64,000 nt of DNA from Triglochin maritima (GCA_963682175.1 OY821791.1:26587826-26651825), one strand, 5' to 3'; positions 20,772 through 33,905 are shown, counted from the stretch's first letter. Program-made: numbers and translations. Notes: a model not told the origin generated them from the letters alone.

Positions 20772-22006
20772 TGATGCATTGCATACATTGCATCATATGT
20801 CTTTCATTTAGATTACTTTTACATCAATAAATGCTACTAAGGTATGTGTTTAGTCTTATTTACAGAATACAGGGACCTGAATGCAATTTACCCACATCCC
20901 GAGCATAAACGCGTGCAAAAGACTCATTTCTATCATAAAGACCAAGTTCAAGATTATCGGGTTACAAATGGAAATGTATCCAAGCATAAAAGCATTCAAG
21001 TCCTAATTGCAAAAAGAACAATGACTTAAGCACAAAAGTAGCCGGGGACTTAATTGCAAAAAAGTCAAGGACCTGATTGCAATTAAAACACCAAAATATT
21101 ATCTTGGAGAAAATCTAAAGAAAAATCAATGTAAATCTCCAAACATATAAAGGAATTAATCCGGAGCTCAAAAGAATGGAAAGAAATCATCCAGACGCGC
21201 AAAGGAGGATCAAATCATACCATAAACTACCAGCAAAAATCCGGATTAAATCAGAGAAGATTGTGCGGCGAAATCGCCGCAGATCACATACATTGTGCGG
21301 CGGAAACGCCGCCCCCTCAGCGATCTGTGTGCTCCAATTTTGTCCAGTCGTGTCTGGACACGTGTACTTTCCAATATTATACCTAGATCCCTTGTAGCAA
21401 CTATAAATAGACCCGAGAACGATGTTAGAAGGGTCCTTAGTCCTTAGTCTTTGGTTGTAATTTTTATTCTTAATCTTAGTTTTGTATTCTTCTTTTCATT
21501 AATAAAATTCTGTCTTTTATTTCTTACTTTTAGTTTTCTTTTGTAATGTCTCAAGGACCCCTTCTTCCTCCCTCTATGAGTTTCTAACTCTTTCCAAAGG
21601 GTGGAGGTGACGGATTAGGGTGAAGAGAAGATGAATGAATGTTATTATTTTAATTTCGTGTTAGTATATTTTGATTACTTGAGTTTATGTTAAATCATTT
21701 ATCATGTAATGCTTTATAACTAATATGATTTATTATAAGTTTCTAAATTCTCTAATCTAAACCTTAAATCTAAACCTCCACCCGACGGAATTCACATCTT
21801 TGTTCTTGTTTTAGTTTTAATTGTTCTTGTTTCTTGCTTTAGATAATTAAAATCCAAAAATCTCAAAACCCAATTATTTCTTCTCTCCTTCTTTCCCCCA
21901 ATCGAAATCACACTAATAACAAAATCTGTCCCTCCTTGTGTTCGACCCGTATTTGCCACGTCTTCATTGACACCGTGCACTTGCGGTATAAATTTAATTC
22001 TCATCA
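20772..22006 (+). repeat. A1 3' LTR
   Basis: A 1235-bp copy of the LTR at 14562, with about six visible differences clustered near its end (21822, 21919-21935). It is followed by the duplicated ATGCT. Confidence 0.97.
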
Positions 22007-23398
22007 ATGCTTCCTACCTTCACTGCCAATAAGGAGGATTCGTATATTTTTATATGTGACTTCGAGGAGGTATGCTCCATGTTCAAGCTTCAACAGATTG
22101 ATGACGATTATGTCCGATTGAGGATGATTTCATTCGCGTTGAAGGATAACACGAAGAAATGGATGTACAGACTCCCGGCGAGCTCTATTCAGTCTTGGGA
22201 TGACTTTGTAGCTGTCTTTCTGAAGATATTTTTCCCTCAAGGGAAAACTCAACAGATACGGCAATAGATACATCAAATGTATCAGACTGAGACAGAATCT
22301 TTTCATGCTCTCTTTGAGAGGTTCAAATATTTCTCTCCAGTAGTGCTCTCATCATGGACTTGAGCTATGACAGTTGTGCCAGATTGGTTATGAGGGCCTC
22401 AACTACAACACCCGCACATTGTTGGAGTCGATGTGTCAGGGTGATGAGGCATGGGACACTTTTGAATTAATGGCTAAACGTACCTTTGAGTGGGACACCA
22501 TGAGAGAGCCACTAGCCTCCAGGTCTTCTGGTCGAGCTGGATCATATCAAGTTGAGTCAACTATCGCGTCTGAGTAGAAATTAGATGCTTTCATGCATAG
22601 GATTGAGAGTTTAGAGTTGAAACGAGCTCCTGTAGGTCACGTCGCTACTCCCGCGTGTAGTAGGTATAGACTTACGGGACATGATGACTTGGAATGTGCT
22701 TACGCTCCAAGGGATATTGAGCATGCAAATGCGATGTATCAACATAGGCGCCATGATGACCCGTACAGTCACTCCTACAATCTGGGATGGCATAACCATC
22801 CTAACTTCTCTTGGGGGCCTAGTGGGGGCCACAATCAGAGCTCGCACACTCAAACTCCTGCTTATCAACCTCCACGCCCATCGGTGACCAACCAACCCCC
22901 ACATCAAAGGTCTCAACACCATAATTACCAACCTCCTCAGGCCTCATCGTCGAGTTATTCTAACCAAACTCCACTACCCCAGCGGGTTGACCCAAAGGAC
23001 CCCTCTAGTGATCCAACCCTTCAAGCGTTCATGCAGAGCATGCATAGTACAGTCAAAGCTTTGGAAATGCAAGTTAACCACTTGGCTCATCAGTTCCATG
23101 AACGCGAGAAGGGTCAGTTACCGAGTCAACCTGTGGTAAATCCCAGGGGTCAACCTGCTCAAGCTAGGCAGAATGTGCACAATATTGAAAATGACCATTC
23201 CCAACATGCAAATGTTGTCCATACCTTAAGATCGGGAAGGGTTGTTGACAACAATGTGAAAATGCATGAATGCAACCCTGTTGGTGAGTCTTCCGAGGAG
23301 AGTCATGAGTCTTTCAAGGAACCCAATTCTGAGACTCATCCTCATGATAGTTATGTCTCCAAGGCACCATTCCCTCATAGGTTGACTAAAATGCGATG
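22007..23398 (+). pseudogene. gag: G1 gag pseudogene, main part
   Basis: This continues the gag split by A1. It reads MLPTFTANKEDSYIF, ALKDNTKKWMY, FLKIFFPQGKTQQIRQ, stop at 22265, then YQTETESFHALFERFK, a frameshift near 22340, CQIGYEGLNYNTRTLLESMCQG, a stop near 22575, and IESLELKRAP. The zinc knuckle CSRYRLTGHDDLEC has lost its second cysteine (Tyr instead). A P/Q/H-rich linker follows, ending at a stop at 23396-23398. It is related to but clearly diverged from family A Gag and closer to the gag at 58.5-59.7 kb. It is non-functional. Confidence 0.9.
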
Positions 23399-24282
23399 AG
23401 CATTGGGACAAAATCATTGAAGTACTTAGGCAAGTCAAGGTGAACATTCAGTTGTTGGACGTCGTTCAGCAAATGTCACAGTATGCCAAGTTCCTTAAGG
23501 ACCTTTGTACCATTAAGAGGAGAATAAATATTCCCAAAAAGGCCTTTCTGGCCGCCAATGTGAGTATGATATTGACACATCTCATGCAAGTCAAATACAA
23601 GGACCCCGGTTGTCCAACTGTTTCTTGCATGATCGGTAATGTGACAATTCCTCAAGCTCTCTTGGATTTTGGAGCATCTCCGAACCTCCTGCCCTACTCT
23701 CTCTATGTCTACCTTGGAATAGATGATCTTAAGACAACGAGGACAACCCTCCAGTTGGCTGACAGATCCATCAAGATTCCACGAGGAAGTGTGGAGGATG
23801 TCCTTATTAAAGTGGGTGAGTTCGTATTCCTAGTTGATTTCATCATCTTGGATATTGAACATGTGTCCAACCCATAAGGACAAATTTCAGTGATCCTTGG
23901 GAGGCCATTTCTTGCGATATCTAATGCTTTGATGAATTGTCATAATGTCTTGATGAGGTTGTCTTTTGGAAACCTCACGGCAGAGTTCAACATTTTTACT
24001 CTTGGTAAGCAACCCAGGCTCTTCGACGATGCTGTCAAAGCCAATTTCATTCAGGACACGGATGAGCTCGAGTCATTGGGCATGTTCGACTCACATCAAC
24101 ATATTATTGAGGTGCCTTATGACCAGGTTGCTATTGAAGATGATTTTGAGGAATCCGCTTGTGAACTTCTAGATGAGGAAGCACATCTGGGTGCTTTCTC
24201 CTCTTACCTTGTGGACCTTGAGCCACTTGAAATTAACTCTGAATCCAAGGACCCACCTTCGATTGAGCTTATCACTCCCTGA
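23399..24282 (+). pseudogene. G1 protease pseudogene
   Basis: The frame resumes as DKIIEVLRQVKVNI, QYAKFLKDLCTIKRR, KKAFLAANVS and the aspartic-protease motif LLDFGASPNLLPYSLY (Phe in the D-T/S-G position, where family A has Leu). Then come PRGSVEDVLIKVG, a stop near 23875 and VILGRPFLAISNAL. After the protease a linker (SSYLVDLEPLEINSE) leads to a frame change at about 24280. It would process the Gag-Pol polyprotein if intact. Confidence 0.88.
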
Positions 24283-25480
24283 TAACCTGAAATACATCTT
24301 TTTAGGGGATAATGGGACATTGCCACTCATTATTGCTTCGGGTCTTGCAAAAGATCAAGAGGTTGCCCTCAAAAAAGTGCTCTTTGAAAACAAAGAGGTT
24401 TTCGGGTGGTCCTTAAAGGACATCAAGGGAATTAGCCCTGGTATTTTCCAACATCGGATCCATATGGAAGAGAATTCTAGGCCCCGTATGGACCCACAAC
24501 GAAGATTGAATCCTTCGCTGAAACAAGCCGTCCAAAAGGAGGTTCTTAAGTGCTTAGATCATGGTATAATCTATCCTATCTCTGATAATTCGTGGGTGAG
24601 TCTTGTCCATGTGGTTCCCAAAAAGTCAGGTGTGACGGTTGTTGAGAATGATTATAATGAGCTTATACCAACACGCCTGCAATCTGGTTGGCGACTTTAC
24701 GTTGATCATTGGAACCTCAATGAGGCAACGCGGAAAGATCATTTCTCGTTGCCATTCATCGATTAGATGTTGGAAAGGTTGGTCATACATGAGTATTATT
24801 GTTTTCTTGATGGATATTTCGGTTACAACCAAATTCTCATCGCCCCCGAGGATCAAGAGAAAACCACATTTACATGTCCATTTGGCATGTTTGCCTACCG
24901 TCGCATGCCCTTTGGGTTATGTAATGCGCCGGCAACGTTTCAAAGGTATATGATCAGCATCTTCTCCAATATGGTAGAGCATTTCCTTGAGATTTTCATA
25001 GATGACTTTTCTATATTTTGCATTTCCTTCGATGAGTGCCTTCATTACTTGAGCCTTGTCCTCAAGCGATGCCGTGAAAAGAACCTCACTCTCAGTTGGG
25101 AGAAATGTCACTTCATGGTGAAGCGAGGTATTGTACTTGTCTATGTGGTCTCAAGTAGGGGAATTGAGGTCGATCCCGCCAAAGTGGGTCTTATTGCTAA
25201 TCTTCCACCGCCACGTAATGTGAAGGATCTCTGTGCCTTTTTGGGGCATGTTGGATTCTATCGACGGTTCATTCAGGATTTTAGCAAAATTGCTCGACCT
25301 CTCACCACCTTGTTGGCTAAGGATGTCATTTTTGAGTTCACACTGTATTGCCACCATGCTTTTTGACCTTGAAGAAAGAGTTGACTTTAGCTCCCATAAT
25401 TAAGGCACCGGTGTGGACTGAACCCTTCAAGTTGATGTCTAATGTATTTGACTTCGTTGTGCGAGTAGTGCTTGGGAAAT
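24283..25480 (+). pseudogene. pol: G1 reverse transcriptase / RNase H fragment
   Basis: This is the only substantial RT in the window. Motifs in order: LPDNLKYIFLG, ENKEVFGWSLKDIKGISP, RRLNPSLKQAVQKEVLKCLDHGIIYPISD, VPKKSG, GWRLYVDHWNLNEATRKDHF, a TAG at 24764-24766, YYCFLDGYFGYNQI, FGLCNAPATFQR, the catalytic box FIDDFSIF (FIDD) and FLGHVGFYRRFI. A frameshift near 25366 leads into an RNase H start (LTLAPIIKAPVWTEPFK, then VVLGK, stop, VIYHAS). The sequence then jumps into the 3' noncoding region, so most of RNase H and all of integrase are deleted. The order RT then RNase H with this Gag and primer supports a Ty3/gypsy Athila assignment. Confidence 0.92.
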
Positions 25481-27110
25481 GATTGGACAAATTGCCTCAT
25501 GTGATCTACCATGCCTCATGATTGAGATTTCATGTTTGTACATAGTTATCTTTTTAACAAGAAAGAAAAAAAGAGAAACGAGAGAAGACTCCATGAGTGA
25601 GCATTGATTGTTGTGGGCCCTAACCCTTGTGTAGTTGGTCCCCATTTCTTTCATGTATTTGTCTCACTTTTTGAGTATTTCACAGGTTTTGTGGGAATTT
25701 CGGTTTGTGTCCATCAACATAAACATGAACTTCCCTTTGTGCTTCACGTTGGTGAGATCTTTTCGTTTTCATGCATAAATTCATGTAGTACCATGCTCAC
25801 ATTCATTGAGGACAATGCATGAAGTAAGTGTGTGTGGGAGGGGTGTTTTACGTGTGAATATAGTCGAGTCTTTCTCATTTCCTTTTGCTTTCTTTCATTT
25901 TCTTTTGTGTATAATGTGAGGGACATGTTAGTATGTTGCATTTAATATCGATATATCTGTTTGCCATGATCCTTTGGTGACTTGTCTTCTTTTGCTTGCC
26001 TGGTGCTTTAAATTTTCATATTTCTTTCAAAATCTTCATGTATTTGTGAAAAAAAATGTTTTGTGGGTTTTGCGTGTGTTTGGCATGTGCAAAACCGTTG
26101 AGAGGCAAAGTAAAAGGAAGCTCCCAAAATTGTCTTGAACATGATGAAATAGGATATCTAGTATACTGACTTTAGGTCTTATCGAGTCGTAAGGGTGCAC
26201 CCCAATTTTCCATTGGGTGGCGAGTAATCATAGGGTTTCAGTACTCAAATAAACAAAGAAGTTCATCCTGAACCTAGTGAGTCAAATAATTTGTGTCTGT
26301 CAGTATATGAAAGTTTGTCGTAGTCAAGGACCCTTAAACTCTTTTTGTGAAACCATAAGTGTAGGGGTTTTGGTTCCCATGTAGATAATAAATAAGTGGT
26401 GTTCTCTCTTCTCGAACGGCTCCTATCACTCAGGAAATTAGGTCTGAGGGGACTTACTGCCTGGTGCTTTCAAGTCATCTGACTTGGGATGCACCGACTG
26501 AACTCCCGTTACACATGTGGTAGGGATCGCCTTATGTTGAGATTTGGGGGAGGGTGTACGTGATAGTGTAAGTCCTCACAAACAATGATGCATGAAACCC
26601 GACCTTGGGAGAATCAAACACCAACTAGTGTAATCCATACTGCTCCAAAAGAAAAAAAATGATGATAAAAAGGAAAAAGAAAAGACAAATAAAAACCTTA
26701 ATGGACTTTACACTTTGTATCACTTGAGGATGTTAAGGTTGCCCATGTATGTCACTTAAGTCCTTAACTAACTTACACGAATGATTCATTAGGCTAGGTG
26801 TGTGGACTAAATACGTATATAGAGTCGGCCCGTAGAATTACCGTGTCCAATGATTCACAAAAATGAGTCCGTTGAGTCGTGTGCTAGGTTGAATAATGCA
26901 TCTATGTTCGAATTTTGTGGGTATATCCACTGAAAACCTTCAGGAGATAACACTCCTCCTCCTTGGCGACAAGGAGGTTTAATGGTTTGTTGCACATGCT
27001 AAGTCCAACCGTGATTCCTATAAAAATGTGAGTTAGGATTTCCCTGTTTTACGTATGCTTTTTCCTTTCTTTCATTTTCCCTTTGTTTGTTTTGCTCAGG
27101 ACAAGCAAAA
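25481..27110 (+). other. G1 3' noncoding region
   Basis: It aligns with 7036-8650 of B1, showing that B1 and G1 are one lineage. It holds the internal polypurine-like motif near 25808-25840, A-rich tracts and the conserved tail at 26911-26982 (NFVGISTENLQEI, LLLLGDKEV, stop). In place of the H4 stem is GTTGCAC...GTCCAAC with one mismatch. No gene is recognised. Confidence 0.75.
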
Positions 27111-28517
27111 GTTAGGTGTGGGGGTATTTGATTGACATCACATCATGCATATATTTGTGTATTATATCTTTTATTTTTAGTCTAAGAAATGCTACGTAAC
27201 GAGTTTTATGTTTAAGTTTCAGGAATAAACATGTTTGAGAAGAGACTCAAAAAGGACTTAAAAGTAAGGAAAACGACTAAGATGCAAGACTTATGGACTG
27301 AGATACAAGAGAGAATGACCCAGATGTAAAACCAAAAGGACCAAGGAGCAAATCAAGAAGCTCCACACCATCATGAGGAGTATTTTGGCAATTAGATATG
27401 GGTCTAAGCTCCAACAACCACTTCGGGTGCACTAAACATGAAGAAATCGATCGACAAAAGTCTCCACTAAAAGACAACCCGATCAACCCAAATCAGACCG
27501 CCAATTGGCTGTCCCAAACCGCCAATTGGCTGTCCAATTGGATCCAAACTCGATAAGCCTCAGCCGGGGTGGTGTATTAGTGTGTCTTTAGTCCATTTAT
27601 GTTATGTGTTTAGTCTCATACTGGGGGATTGTCTCGGGTTACCTTTTTTATGGCTATAAATAGAACTCTTCCTCCTCCTTTGTAAAACATCTCCTCTCTT
27701 GGTGGCCATCCTCTCTACTATGAGTAAAGCCTTAGAGAAAAACTTTGGTGGAGAGAGGCTACTTGTAATGTGAGTGAGCAATAAAAATGTTTTGTTTGTT
27801 AATTGTTGTTTCTTTTAGTTCTTGCATACTTGGTTAATCTTGTTTGTTTTAATCTTCGTAGAATTAATTAGCATGTTTCTTTTCCTTAATATAAATGTAA
27901 GATCAATAATGTGTGAGTATTTCCATCCCCCTTTGTGGGTGGAGTTGATGTTTATACATGTCATGTAGAATGGAATGAATGCTTAATGTTGTTGTATGTG
28001 AGAAATGTTACTTAGTTTATTTGAATTAAAGAGAATACTTAACTTGATGGTTTCTGCCATAATCTGTTGGTACATTTCATGCTTGTTTAAGTTCTTAATA
28101 ACAAACTGGTTCATGCTCATATTAATCACTTAGGTTAGTGATTTGGATGATAGGTCTTCACATGAGGTACTTCTTATGCATAACAACACTACCTACACTT
28201 GTTCTTTATTGAATGCATTCATCACCACTTATTTCATGTGTACACACATTCCACCCGTTTTGGGTTTTTCCATTCCTGATTTCCAGCTTGCTTCTATTAG
28301 TCACTTAGTTTAGTTTAATTTTGTCTTGTGCTTTCATCTTCTTTGTTTGTTTCGTGCTAGTTTAGCATAGTTTAGTTTAGTGTAATCAATCTCTTCTCCC
28401 CTCTTTTCCTACTTACCTTCGAACAAAGCAGAGTCGACACACCTCCCTATGCATCGACCTATATTTGTCATGTCTGCACCTACGTTGTGCAATTGCGGTA
28501 ATATAAACGATCAATCA
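27111..28517 (+). repeat. G1 polypurine tract and 3' LTR
   Basis: GTTAGGTGTGGGGGTATT at 27111-27128 is the polypurine tract. The LTR is 27129-28517 (1389 bp), from TGATTGACATCA to GATCAATCA. It is family B but diverged from B1. Its U3 palindromes at about 27502-27537 have decayed to CCGCCAATTGGCTG in both copies. TATAAATA lies near 27655. The base change G to T in the same place of both palindromes suggests they are homogenised or duplicated together. Confidence 0.88.
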
Positions 28518-29078
28518 TCCTTCCCATGTGGAGGCACAAAAATCCAATAGGAGTGGTGGCCAAGATTCAAGCGAAACCCTAGGTGGGTCTCCCATTCTCT
28601 CTCCATGAGATGAAGTTTCTTCCACTTCACTAATGAACAAAGGGTTGTAAATTCCATTTTATACAAGTCCCCAAACCCAATTCAGTGTGGCTCCAAGTCA
28701 CTCCATCTTGGCTCATAAAATTGGCTCAAGTTATCCCTTCAAGTTTGTTTATAATTAACTAACCAGATTCCCCAAAGATAACTCAAGACAAGGCTCAAGA
28801 GAGCCTAAAAATTGGATCGTAGGTAGCCCAGAAATGGTCGACCATTCATCCCGAATGGTCAAACAAAAATGCATGCAAACCTTGGATTCAAAATTGCACC
28901 TAAATGCTCAGACCAAAATCCAAAACGGTCGACCGTGTCTGGCAGATCAGCAATGGTCAATTCCGGGCAACAACACCTTTCAGCCTCGATCTCACCTGAA
29001 TCTCAAGTTGTTTTTCCTGTTATCTTCGTGTTTCTTTAGTCTACACTTCATTGGGTTTATCATGACTCGTACACATTA
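28518..29078 (-). mobile_element. Copia LTR (family D), fragment
   Basis: On the minus strand this matches the LTR at 47942-48930, including the parts upstream and downstream of the TATA box (TATACAAG complement near 28658). It carries two perfect palindromes, AATGGTCGACCATT at 28833-28846 and ACGGTCGACCGT at 28925-28936, again upstream of the TATA box. It stops at the end of the G1 LTR, so G1 inserted into it or a deletion joined them. Confidence 0.75.
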
Positions 29079-30253
29079 ATTTTGACCTCCAAATTTTGTC
29101 AGAATTGGAGACAATTCCAAAAAACTCCACCATGGCTTCTATTCTGACATTAAAACCATCTTCAAGCTTCTTGTGCTCAAAACTGAGCATTACCGCTCTC
29201 CCCTAAAATGCCCTCTCCACTGTAACTTAAGGAGGCTAATGAGTCTGTAGTACCATTCGAACTTCTCCCGGTGTGACCATCGTGGTAAACAACCTCGCAC
29301 AGTTCTCTATTGCATCAATCATACGAAGAATCACATGCTCTTTCATTCTTGATCCAAACTTGGATCCTTGGATTTCTCTTTGAGAATGCTTGGTCTGCCC
29401 ATGTTTCATCTCAAACAAAACCACCAAGCCATGAAGCCATCATGTTTCTTCATTTTCAACCACATACCACTCTGGTAGTCAACAACACTAAGCCATGAAG
29501 TGTACACGTCCATCCACCTGTACCTCCACCAAACCTAAATATCATCTCTACCTGGTTTCATATTCCCTTTTGTGTACCTAACACTTCATCATGGGTCTTC
29601 ATAAGATATCCATCTTGTCTCATTGTCCCCTAATGGCCATTTGCTTGTATATGCAATCACCATGCCTACCACGCTACTAACAAATGACACAACCGTGCAG
29701 ACTATAACATAAAACCAACAGATCCTTTTTGCACATACATATGTAACTTAATCTATATTTCCTTTCCTTTGTGTTTGGGGACCACGCTTCATATTCCCAA
29801 AGTGCACATTCAATGGTGTAGTGACAATGCTTGGCTTTTTTCCGAGGAAACTTATCTTCTTCCACTATCCCCACTATGAGCTTAATATCCTCCACCAGTA
29901 TCGATCCTTTCTCATTGATCCATCTACACCCCATAGATTCAAACCAACTTGGATATGTCCGTCCCTTACCAAGTACCAATGCAATCTAAGAGACTCCAAT
30001 ATCTCTCCAAGCTATCACTCAAACCCACTTGTTGTCTTCATATTTTTCCTAAACTTTTGCGAAAGGATCTCCACATTCCACAACAAGTGTCAAAGACCAT
30101 GGTTCTATCCTCATCACCGTTCCCTTTCGGTGCTTAATGGGGTTTTTTTGCCCTCCATGGGCAATGCTATGGTGCTCATGTCATTCTCTAACCCCTCACA
30201 AGCTTTACTTTTGATCAACACTCTATTGGTTCTTCTTTTGAATAAGTAGTGAC
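29079..30253. other. Unrecognised sequence, coding-like on minus strand
   Basis: These 1.2 kb have no LTR or known motif. The minus strand has stretches that look like decayed coding sequence, for example VEDIKLIVGIVEED then ECALWEYEAW near 29760-29900, with frame changes. It is the left flank of A3; across A3's GTGAC duplication it continues at 45006. It may be an old retrotransposon ORF, but I do not recognise a family. Confidence 0.4.
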
Positions 30254-31482
30254 TGATGAGAATTTTATTTATACCGCAAGTGCACGGTGTCAATGAAGAC
30301 GTGGCAAATACGGGTCGAACACAAGGAGGGAGAGATTTGGTTATTAGTGTGATTTCGATTGAGGGGAAGAAGGAAGAAGAAATAAGTTGAGTTTTTGGTA
30401 TTTTTGATTTAATTATCTAAAGTACGAAACAAAAGCAATTAGAATTAAAACAAGAAATAAGAAGAGAAATCCGTTGGGTGGAGGTTTAGATTTAGGTGTA
30501 GATTGGAGAATGGAGAAACTTGAAATAAATCATGTTAGTTATGAAGCATTACAAGATAAATGATTTAACATAAACTCAAGTAATCAAAATATACTAATCA
30601 CGAACTTAAAACAATAACATGCATTCATCTTCTCTACCCCTAATTCCATCACCTCCACCCTTTGGAAAGAGTTAGAAACTCATGGAGGGAGGAAGAAGAA
30701 GGGATCCTAGAGACATTAAAATAAAATAAAAACAAGAATTAAAAGAACAGAATTTTATTGCTAAAAAGAAGATTACAAGACAAAGACTAAAAATAAAAAC
30801 CTAAGACTAAGGACCAAGGACCCTTCTAACATCGTTCTCGGGTCTATTTATAGTTGTTACAAGAGACCTAAGTATAGAATTGGAGAGTACACGTGTCCAG
30901 ACACGACTGGTCAAAATTGGAGCACACGGATCGACTAGGGGGCGGCGTTTCCGCCGCATGATGCATGTAATGTGCGGCGATTTCGCCGCATGATCTCCTC
31001 AGATTTAATCCGGGTTTTGGTTGAATGTTTATGGTATGATTTGATCCTCCTTTGCGCGTCTGGATGATTTCTTTCCAATCTCTTGAGCTCCGGATTAATT
31101 CCTTCCATTGTTGGAGATTTATAATTGATTTTTCTATATATTTTCTCCAAGAGAATAAAAGCTACTCGTGATTTGCACTTAGGTCCTTGACTTTTTGCAG
31201 TTAAATCCCTGGCTACTTTTGTGCTTAAGTCCTTGTTCTTTTTGCAATTAGGACTTGAATGCTTTTATGCTTGGATACATTTCCATTCGTAACCCGATAA
31301 TCTTGAACTTGGTCTTTATGATAGAAATGAGTCTTTTGCACGCGTTTATGCTCGGGATGTGGGTGAATTGCATTCAGATCCCTGTATTCTGTAAATAAGA
31401 CTAAACACATACCTTAGTAGCATTTATTGATGTAAAAGTAATCTAAATGAAAGACATATGATGCAATGTATGCAATGCATCA
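30254..31482 (-). repeat. A3 3' LTR
   Basis: It ends (minus strand) at 30254 and starts at 31482, with the polypurine tract complement AATACCCCCACACCTAG to its right. Palindromes lie near 30940-30990 as GGCGGCGTTTCCGCCGC and GCGGCGATTTCGCCGC. Confidence 0.95.
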
Positions 31483-31605
31483 AATACCCCCACACCTAGA
31501 TTTTGCTAGTCCCTAGCAAAACGGAAGATAAGAAAAATAAAAACAGGGAAATCCTAACTCACTTTCGTAGGAATCACGGTTGCACTTAGCATGTGCAACA
31601 AGCCT

Positions 31606-31809
31606 TTAAACCTCTTTGTTGCCAAGGAGGAGGAGTGTTGTCTCCTGAGGGTTTTCAGCGGATATACCCACAAAATCCTGAATCAACATTTCATTAATAG
31701 CTCTCAATATCCCTACCTCAACTTTATATATCTCACTAAGAATTTTTGCATGCTCATTATATAAATCTAACTCATTAAAAATATGACTTGGTCTTTGTTC
31801 CTCCAACAT
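31606..31809 (-). CDS. Small frame in A3 3' region (67 aa)
   Basis: An open frame begins MLEEQRPSHIFNELDLYNEH, continues MYKVEVGILRAINEML-like sequence, and ends with the tail DFVGISAENPQET, T, LLLLGNKEV. A2 has the same frame at 35206-35409, with two visible amino-acid changes. A1 has it broken. A stop lies directly upstream of the ATG. Upstream in another frame are further protein-like pieces (VDPNDTSPPEEVCKII; AQAFESLVRRGILKPG), so it may be the end of a longer lost gene in the position where relatives carry an env-like ORF. No homology is recognised. Expression is unproven. Confidence 0.35.
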   Translation of the reverse strand: MLEEQRPSHIFNELDLYNEHAKILSEIYKVEVGILRAINEMLIQDFVGISAENPQETTLLLLGNKEV

Positions 31810-32598
31810 TCACACCACTAACCCTTCTATACATGTTTATCACTTGAATTATTTTGCACGCCTCCTCTGGTGGTGAAGTATCATTCGGATCAACCATGGC
31901 ATGGATCATTCTTTTAGCTTTGGGCCTTGAGTATTATTATTATTATTTTTTCTTTTCTTCCGTGATTCAACACGTTTGCTTTATGACACTTTTACCCTTT
32001 TGCATTCATGTAGCGAGTTTGGTCGATAATCCCGAGCTGGTAGACTCAAGTTACCGGGTTTCAAGATACCCCTACGGACCAGTGACTCAAAGGCTTGGGC
32101 TTTTGTAATCATTTTGCAAAACGTGTTTTCTTCACTTTATTCCTTTATTTTTATTTTTATTTTCCTCAAGGCTTAATTGCTATTAGAAGTCCACACTTCC
32201 CGGTATATTTTCCTCAACCTCTGCTTTTTATCAACCACTTCAAAGATTTGATTCATCCAATTTAAGTGCATACATGTCTTAAAGGGTAATGGGTTATTTC
32301 TTTGGAACTTAGATTTATGTCATAATTTCTACAAGCAGAACCATATAATAAGGAACAAGAACTCAATGCAATTTGTACTCGGGTTTTGGTAGTTCAATCT
32401 TAAGCTATGTCATGAAACATTGATTTTTTTTTTTTTTTTTTTATTTTTTTAAAAGAACAAAACAAACAAATAGATATATACATAGATAAACACCCCCCCA
32501 CACCTAAATCATGCATTGTCCTCAATGTATGCATAGATAAAATAAATGCACTTATTACCTGAGTCGGCTTGCGGTAGAGGGGTTGAATTTGCTCAGAG

Positions 32599-33905
32599 TC
32601 AACCGTAATCAGAACTGGATTGAATGACACCATATTGGTGCATGTATCCAGTTGAATTGTTCCCCATGTTGACTTGAGGAAAAGATTCCACTCTTCTCAC
32701 TTGAATTGGTTCGTTTATTTGCTCGAGTGATGGTGGTTGAGTAATTGAATCACTCCCTTTTTTCTTACTTCCTTTTTGCTTATGTGATGATTTATTTGAT
32801 TCAGAATTCTGATAAATACGTGCTCTCATCACAACATCACCTGGGTTGCATATTATTTCTGGCTCATTATCAATATGGAAGATATTAAATTCTGCTTTTA
32901 AGTTCCCGAAAGATAATTGCATGAGCCCATTTCGACAGTTTATTAATGCTTCCGAAGTGGCTAAAAAGGGTCTACCTAAAATTACAGGGATTTGTCGATT
33001 AGGATTTACAACAGGTTCAGTATCAAGTACGACAAAATCCACTGGATAAATGAAGTCACCAACCTTAATCAAAACGTCCTCTACTATACCTCTCGGTTTC
33101 TTAACAGAACAATCAGCGAATTGGAGGGTTGTCCTAGAGGGTTTCAGTGGACCAAGGTTGAGTTGCTCGTAGACAGAAAATGGGAGCAAGTTAACGCTTG
33201 CACCAAGGTCTAGAAGGGCTTTATTGATAAACGTATCTCCTATTGAACATGAAATTGTGGGACACCCCGGGTCCTTATATTTTATAGGAGATGTGTTGGA
33301 AAGAATTGAGCATATGTTTGCAGTTAAGAATGCCTTCTTTGGTACATTTGTTTTTCTCTTCTTAGTGCACAAATCTTTTAAGAATTTAGCATAAGCAGGT
33401 ATTTGTTGAATCATGTCTAAGAGTGGAATGTTTACCTTAACTTGCTTAAATACTTCCAAGATTTTCTCTATTTGTGCACTAGAGTTCTTTTTGAGTCTAT
33501 TGGGAAATGGGGCTTTAGGCACATAGACTCGCTCAGGTTCAGGTTGAGCTACAGGTTCAGGTTGGGTAGGTGGATTGGGCTTTTCAATTTGGACGGCGGG
33601 TTCAATGGTCAAGTCATATGTGGGTGCTTGATGGCTAGATTGATTAGTCATTCTAGGGTTTACCACATTATTGTCAATTTGTCTTCCGGACCGTAATGAT
33701 ACTACAACATTGATTTGTTGGAACGGTCCTTCCTCATTAACCATTTGAACCGGTCTAGGGTTGTTATTTCCTGAAGGTGGTTGATAAGATTGATATTGGT
33801 TATTAGTTCTTGGGTTCACCTCAGGTTGACTTGGAAATTGGCCCTTTTCTCTTTCACCTATTATCTGTGCTAATTGGCTGACCTGTGTCTCTATCCTTTG
33901 GAATG
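32599..33905 (-). pseudogene. gag-pro: A3 gag-protease, 3' part
   Basis: This is the downstream half of the A3 frame after the A2 insertion. It starts in the linker just after NQSF, continues through LAQIIGEREKGQ and the P/E-rich linker, then holds the aspartic protease (LLDLGASVNLLP; VILGRPFLA) and the shared C-terminus ending DYG. I see no stop inside it, so apart from the 7.3-kb insertion the A3 frame appears undamaged. The interruption separates protease from Gag. Confidence 0.93.

Larger units (their letters stand above)
14562..22006 (+). mobile_element. Family A element A1, full length
   Basis: A 7445-bp element with 1235-bp LTRs (14562-15796 and 20772-22006) and the perfect 5-bp duplication ATGCT (14557-14561, 22007-22011). 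It has a tRNA-Asp primer site, a 1.4-kb leader, a gag-protease frame with two stops, a 1.1-kb 3' region and a polypurine tract. No RT, RNase H or integrase is present. The LTRs differ by only about six positions, so it inserted recently although its frame is already broken. Confidence 0.97.

Noticed and set aside
24283..25480. G1 as a possible autonomous helper for families A and B
   Set aside because: It has stops, frameshifts, no 5' LTR, and a deletion removing most of RNase H and all of integrase.
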